Assembly: GCF_014653945.1 (NCBI RefSeq)
Contig: NZ_BNAU01000006.1
Location: forward strand, 372,001 to 436,000
DNA: 64,000 nt
Reading direction: 5' to 3'
Source: Amycolatopsis deserti
GTDB lineage: Bacteria > Actinomycetota > Actinomycetes > Mycobacteriales > Pseudonocardiaceae
Below, in pieces: positions 60,096-64,000 of this stretch; the stretch's first letter is position 1, and each line of letters starts with the position of its first letter. Below the pieces are notes generated by a model that was given only the letters and a program-made list of their open reading frames with translations, did not search any database and was not told the origin of the DNA. The position numbers and the translations under genes are program-made.

Positions 60096-61379
60096 TCAGC
60101 TCGGGCTGGAATTCGCCGAAGCGCCCGGCACCGTGATCTCGCCGCGAGCGGCCTTGAGCCCGATGTCGGTGCGGTGGTGCGAGCCGGACAGGTGCACCTT
60201 CGCGACCCGCTCGTAGGCCTGGGCGCGGGCCGCGTCGAGGTCCTCGCCGACGCCGACCACGGACAGCACGCGGCCACCGTGCGACACCACGGCGCCGTCG
60301 TCGCGGCGGCGGGTGCCGGCGTGCAGCACGCCCTCCGCCTCCGCGCCGGTGATCACGTCACCCGCGCGCGGCACGCCCGGGTAGCCGTCGGCGGCGATCA
60401 CGACGGTCACCGCGGAGCCCGGGTGCCACTCCAGCGGCGGCTGCTCGGCGAGGGTGCCGGTCGCGGTCGCGTGCAGCAGCCGGGCCAGCGGGGTGGCCAG
60501 CAGCGCGAGCACGACCTGCGTCTCCGGGTCGCCGAAGCGGCAGTTGAACTCGATGACCTGCGGGCCGTCGGAGGTGATCGCGAGGCCGGCGTAGAGCAGG
60601 CCGGAGAACTCGGCGCCGCGGGCGGCCATCTCGTCGACCACCGGCTGGACGATGTCGCGCACGATGTCGTCGACCAGGCCCGCGGGCGCCCACGGCAGCG
60701 GCGCGTAGGCGCCCATGCCGCCGGTGTTCGGCCCGGTGTCGCCGTCGCCGACGCGCTTGAAGTCCTGCGCGGGCAGCAGCGGCACCACGGTCCGGCCGTC
60801 GACCAGGCAGAACAGTGACACCTCAGGCCCGTCGAGGAACGACTCCAGCAGCACCGGGTGGCCGCCGTCGAGCAGCTTCATCGCGTGCGCGCGGGCCGCG
60901 TCGCGGTCCGCGGTGACGACGACGCCCTTGCCCGCGGCCAGGCCGTCGTCCTTGACCACCCAGGTCGGGCCGAAACGGGAGAGCGCCTCGTCGAGCTTGG
61001 CCGGGTTGTCCACGATCTCGCTGCGCGCGGTGGGCACCTTCGCGGCGGCCATCACGTCCTTGGCGAACGCCTTCGAGCCCTCGATGCGGGCCGCGGCGGC
61101 GGACGGGCCGAAGACCGGGATGCCGGCCTTGCGCACGGCGTCGGCCGCGCCGGCGACCAGCGGCACCTCGGGCCCGATCACCACGAGGTCGGCCTGCCAG
61201 CTCTTGGCCAGCTCGGCGACCGCCTCCGGGTCCGCCACGTCGACACCGTGCTGCTCGGCCAGTGCCGCGGTGCCGGCGTTGCCGGGCGCGCAGGCGAGCG
61301 CGGTGACGGCCGGGTCGTGGGACGCGGCGAGGAGCAGGGCATGTTCGCGGGCACCGGACCCGATCACGAGGACGCGCAC
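60096..61379 (-). CDS. purD: Phosphoribosylamine-glycine ligase PurD
   Basis: GAR synthetase, step two of purine synthesis. The 427-residue ATP-grasp enzyme has [77 protein letters not shown] and [15 protein letters not shown] start with GAGGA close by. A short intergenic gap separates it from the ESX cluster on the same strand. Confidence 0.94.
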   Translation of the reverse strand: MRVLVIGSGAREHALLLAASHDPAVTALACAPGNAGTAALAEQHGVDVADPEAVAELAKSWQADLVVIGPEVPLVAGAADAVRKAGIPVFGPSAAAARIEGSKAFAKDVMAAAKVPTARSEIVDNPAKLDEALSRFGPTWVVKDDGLAAGKGVVVTADRDAARAHAMKLLDGGHPVLLESFLDGPEVSLFCLVDGRTVVPLLPAQDFKRVGDGDTGPNTGGMGAYAPLPWAPAGLVDDIVRDIVQPVVDEMAARGAEFSGLLYAGLAITSDGPQVIEFNCRFGDPETQVVLALLATPLARLLHATATGTLAEQPPLEWHPGSAVTVVIAADGYPGVPRAGDVITGAEAEGVLHAGTRRRDDGAVVSHGGRVLSVVGVGEDLDAARAQAYERVAKVHLSGSHHRTDIGLKAARGEITVPGASANSSPS

Positions 61380-61519
61380 AGGTCCTCAGCGTAGACGCTG
61401 ACCTGCGGCACGCTCCGTTTACCCGCCCGCCAGCCACCCGACCACCCTCCGTCCGGTAGCCGTAGTGCTCGCCGGTGAGAGTGGGCCGGAGATCCCCATC
61501 GTCCCCCCAGGAGGTTCAC

Positions 61520-62614
61520 GTGCGGAGAAGACTCGCCGCCCTGGCGCTGTCCGGCCTGTTCCTGGTCGGCGCCGCCGGCGCCACCAGCGCGAGCCAAGCC
61601 GCCCCCGCTGACGAGGAGCGTGCCGAACCAGTGGTCGTCGGACACCGAGGCGCGCCCGGCTACCGGCCGGAGCACACGCTGGCCTCCTACGAGCTGGCCT
61701 ACCGCCAGGGCGCCGACTGGGTCGACGTCGACCTCGTGCCCACCAAGGACGGCCAGCTGGTCGCCCGGCACGAGAACGAGATCGGCGGCACCACCGACGT
61801 CGCCGCGCACCCCGAGTTCGCGAGCCGCAAAACCACCAAGGTCATCGACGGTGTCCCGCTCACCGGCTGGTTCACCGAGGACTTCACCCTCGCGGAGCTG
61901 AAGACGCTGCGCGCCACCGAGCGCATCCCGGACATCCGCCCGGACAACAAGATTTACAACGGCCGCTGGCAGATCGCGACCTACCAGGAGGTGCTGGACC
62001 TCACCAAGCGTCTCGGCCGCGAGCTGCACCGCACGCTGGGCACCTACCCGGAGATCAAGCACTCCACCTACTTCGCGTCGATCGGCAACCCGACCGAGCC
62101 GAAGCTGGTCGACCTGCTGGGCCGCAACGGGCTGAACAAGCGGAACGCGCCGGTGATCATCCAGTCGTTCGAGGTGGCCAACCTCAAGGCGCTGAGCAAG
62201 CAGGTGAAGGTGCCGCTGGTGCAGCTCACCTCGGCCACCGGCGCGCCGGCCGACTTCGTCGCGAGCGGGGACAAGCGCACCTACGCCGACCTGGCGACGC
62301 CGGCCGGGCTCAAGGAGATCTCCACCTACGCCGACTTCCTCGGCCCGGAGAAGGCGCAGATCATCCCGCGCACCGCGGCCGGCACGCTCGGCACGCCGAC
62401 CACGCTGGTGAAGGACGCGCACGACGCCGGTCTGAAGGTCGTGCCCTACACCTTCCGCAACGAGAACAGCTTCCTGCCCACCAACCTGCGCTCGTCGGCC
62501 GATCCGTCGGACTGGGGGAACGCGTTCGCCGAGCTGGACGCGTTCCTCGCCACCGGCATCGACGGCCTGTTCGCCGATCAGCCGGACACCGCGCTCGTCG
62601 CCGTCCGGTCCTGA
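61520..62614 (+). CDS. Secreted glycerophosphodiester phosphodiesterase
   Basis: A 364-residue exported GDPD enzyme. Signal peptide about 1-31 (ending ATSASQAA); catalytic motifs VVGHRGAPGYRPEHTLASYELAYRQGADWVDVDLVPTKDGQLVARHE supply the His/Glu/Asp set. It hydrolyses glycerophosphodiesters outside the cell to release glycerol-3-phosphate. GGAGG precedes the GTG at 61520; the frame is open 45 nt further up. A strong terminator follows. Confidence 0.92.
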   Translation: MRRRLAALALSGLFLVGAAGATSASQAAPADEERAEPVVVGHRGAPGYRPEHTLASYELAYRQGADWVDVDLVPTKDGQLVARHENEIGGTTDVAAHPEFASRKTTKVIDGVPLTGWFTEDFTLAELKTLRATERIPDIRPDNKIYNGRWQIATYQEVLDLTKRLGRELHRTLGTYPEIKHSTYFASIGNPTEPKLVDLLGRNGLNKRNAPVIIQSFEVANLKALSKQVKVPLVQLTSATGAPADFVASGDKRTYADLATPAGLKEISTYADFLGPEKAQIIPRTAAGTLGTPTTLVKDAHDAGLKVVPYTFRNENSFLPTNLRSSADPSDWGNAFAELDAFLATGIDGLFADQPDTALVAVRS

Positions 62615-62618
62615 GTGG

Positions 62619-62649
62619 ACGCGGGCACGGCCACGCGCCGTGCCCGCGT
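62619..62649 (+). terminator. Terminator after the phosphodiesterase gene
   Basis: 13-bp stem (62619-62631, 62637-62649), 5-nt loop, followed by TTTTCG: a Rho-independent-like structure 4 bp past the stop. Confidence 0.85.
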
Positions 62650-62818
62650 TTTCGCTGTGCGCTGAAGTGATCCCGGCCACGTGAAAAGTCTTCGCGTCAT
62701 AGCCTGTCGCCCGGCTAGTCTTGATGGAGACTGAGGGGGATTTGCGTGCTTTCCATCGAGGTTTCCTCCTGCGGTCGATCCTGCCCACGAGCCTGATCAC
62801 CTGGACGGACACCACTTC

Positions 62819-64000
62819 ATGACCACAGCTTCGGAACCAAGACCCGCGGACGCCGGCAAACTCGACAGCGCGGTGCTCAAGGTCGCCGCCGTCGTCGTGC
62901 TCGGCAGCGTGATGGCGATCCTCGACACCACCGTCGTCAACGTCGCGCTCCAGGCGCTGACGCTGGAGTTCGAGACCTCCTTCGACACCATCCAGTGGAT
63001 CGCGACCGGCTACATGCTGGCGCTGGCCACGGTCATCCCGGTCACCGGCTGGGCGTGCGACCGGTTCGGCACCAAGCGGCTGTACATGCTGGCGATCACG
63101 TTGTTCCTGGCCGGCTCGGCGCTGGCCGGCGCCGCGTGGGACATCGAGTCGCTGATCGTGTTCCGGGTCCTGCAGGGCCTGGGCGGCGGCATGCTGATGC
63201 CCGCCGGCATGACGATCCTGACCAAGACCGCGGGCCCGCACCGGGTCGGCCGCGTGATGGCCGTGCTCGGCGTGCCGATGCTGCTCGGCCCGATCGGCGG
63301 CCCGATCCTGGGCGGCTGGCTGGTCGACTCGGTGAGCTGGCGCTGGATCTTCTACATCAACGTGCCGATCGGCGTGGTCGCGATCCTGCTGGCGTGGAAG
63401 CTGCTGCCCAAGGACGAGCCTCGCCCGGCGGAGAAGTTCGACTTCGCCGGCATGCTGATGCTCTCGCCGGGCCTCGCGGCGCTGATCTACGGCGTGTCGA
63501 ACATCCCGCACCACGGCGGGATCGGCGCGACCAACGTGTGGCTGCCGGGGATCATCGGGATCGTCCTGATCGTGGCGTTCATCATGCGTGCGCTGAAGGT
63601 CGCCAACCCGCTGGTCGACCTGACCCTGTTCCGCAACCGGACGTTCAGCATCGCGATGGTGACCATGACGTTGTTCATGATCGCCTTCCTCGGGTCGATG
63701 CTGATCCTGCCGACGTACTTCGTGCTGGTGCGCGGCGAAAGCGCGCTGCAGGCCGGTCTGCTGCTGGCACCGCAGGGCATCGGCGCGATGATCACCATGC
63801 CGATCGCGGGCAGGCTGGTCGACAAGATCGGCGCGGGCAAGGTCGTGCTGCCCGGGATCCTGCTGATCATCGCGAGCGTCGCGGTGTTCACCCAGGTCGG
63901 CGCGGACACGTCGTACCTGCTGCTGATGGGCGCGTTGTTCGTGATGGGCCTCGGGATGGGCATGAGCATGATGCCGATCAGCACCGCGGCGCTGCAGACG
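62819..64000 (+). CDS. DHA2-family MFS drug exporter (3' end outside window)
   Basis: The frame starts at the ATG of MTTASEPRPADAGKL and stays open for 394 codons to the window edge. EmrB/QacA features: VMAILDTTVVNVALQAL in helix 1, WIATGYMLALATVIPVTGWACDRFGTKRLYML, LQGLGGGMLMPAGMTIL, and motif C-like GPIGGPILGGWLVDSVSWRWIFYINVPIG. A proton-driven 14-helix multidrug exporter is likely. The 204 bp before it hold the terminator and an unassigned promoter. Confidence 0.88.
   Translation, partial: MTTASEPRPADAGKLDSAVLKVAAVVVLGSVMAILDTTVVNVALQALTLEFETSFDTIQWIATGYMLALATVIPVTGWACDRFGTKRLYMLAITLFLAGSALAGAAWDIESLIVFRVLQGLGGGMLMPAGMTILTKTAGPHRVGRVMAVLGVPMLLGPIGGPILGGWLVDSVSWRWIFYINVPIGVVAILLAWKLLPKDEPRPAEKFDFAGMLMLSPGLAALIYGVSNIPHHGGIGATNVWLPGIIGIVLIVAFIMRALKVANPLVDLTLFRNRTFSIAMVTMTLFMIAFLGSMLILPTYFVLVRGESALQAGLLLAPQGIGAMITMPIAGRLVDKIGAGKVVLPGILLIIASVAVFTQVGADTSYLLLMGALFVMGLGMGMSMMPISTAALQT

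Overview
The window is high-GC actinobacterial chromosome, most likely from Pseudonocardiaceae (Amycolatopsis-like; genus level is inference). Pointers are the mycothiol gene mshD, an actinomycete GlnR, DUF397/XRE and WhiJ-type genes, an EspG/PE-PPE-like type VII (ESX) gene cluster, many GTG starts and many probable leaderless genes (a TANNNT box 6-8 nt before the start codon). There is no prophage, IS element, CRISPR array, tRNA or rRNA that I can recognise.

The backbone follows, from memory, the mycobacterial Rv0820 to Rv0772 neighbourhood: pstS, mshD, glnR, lmeA-like, thioredoxin-like, the thiosulfate sulfurtransferase operon (leader peptide, DUF4395, sseA, DUF1416), nitrobindin, an aminodeoxychorismate-lyase-like enzyme, ygfZ, DUF3073, then purM/purF, a sterol-carrier-like gene, purL, purQ/purS, purB and purD. 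Seven purine genes (purD, purF, purS, purQ, purL, purM, purB) are therefore scattered over 43 kb; purC is not in the window.

Between backbone genes lie lineage-specific inserts. 8.2-9.6 kb: pxpBC 5-oxoprolinase subunits. 11.7-12.9 kb: rsiG, an anti-sigma factor with two c-di-GMP-binding motifs, followed by a decayed SDR pseudogene. 14.3-18.1 kb: metabolic enzymes and a WYL regulator. 21.3-24.0 kb: a DUF397/XRE/methyltransferase module. 25.2-27.1 kb: two tandem secreted GH25 lysozymes. 28.3-30.5 kb: XRE-cupin regulator, acetyltransferase and a pentapeptide-repeat membrane protein. 32.8-36.1 kb: a heterodimeric ABC exporter whose two ATPase domains have lost complementary motifs. 37.7-42.5 kb: an IclR-controlled catabolic locus with three matching operator palindromes. 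42.5-48.0 kb: L,D-transpeptidase, aldehyde dehydrogenase, hydrolases and a second WYL regulator. 49.9-53.6 kb: TetR, a SigE-family sigma factor with a probable anti-sigma, threonine aldolase and a HAD hydrolase. 55.6-60.0 kb: a five-gene ESX substrate cluster ending in a lytic transglycosylase effector. 61.5-64 kb: a secreted glycerophosphodiesterase and the start of a drug-exporter gene.

Four non-coding regions carry unusual repeats: four copies of a roughly 160-bp unit after the thioredoxin gene (4.69-5.29 kb), five copies of a 74/75-bp unit with a palindromic core (48.04-48.4 kb), a 15-bp triplet at the end of purB, and a 450-bp array of very large nested palindromes and small hairpins (55.1-55.6 kb).
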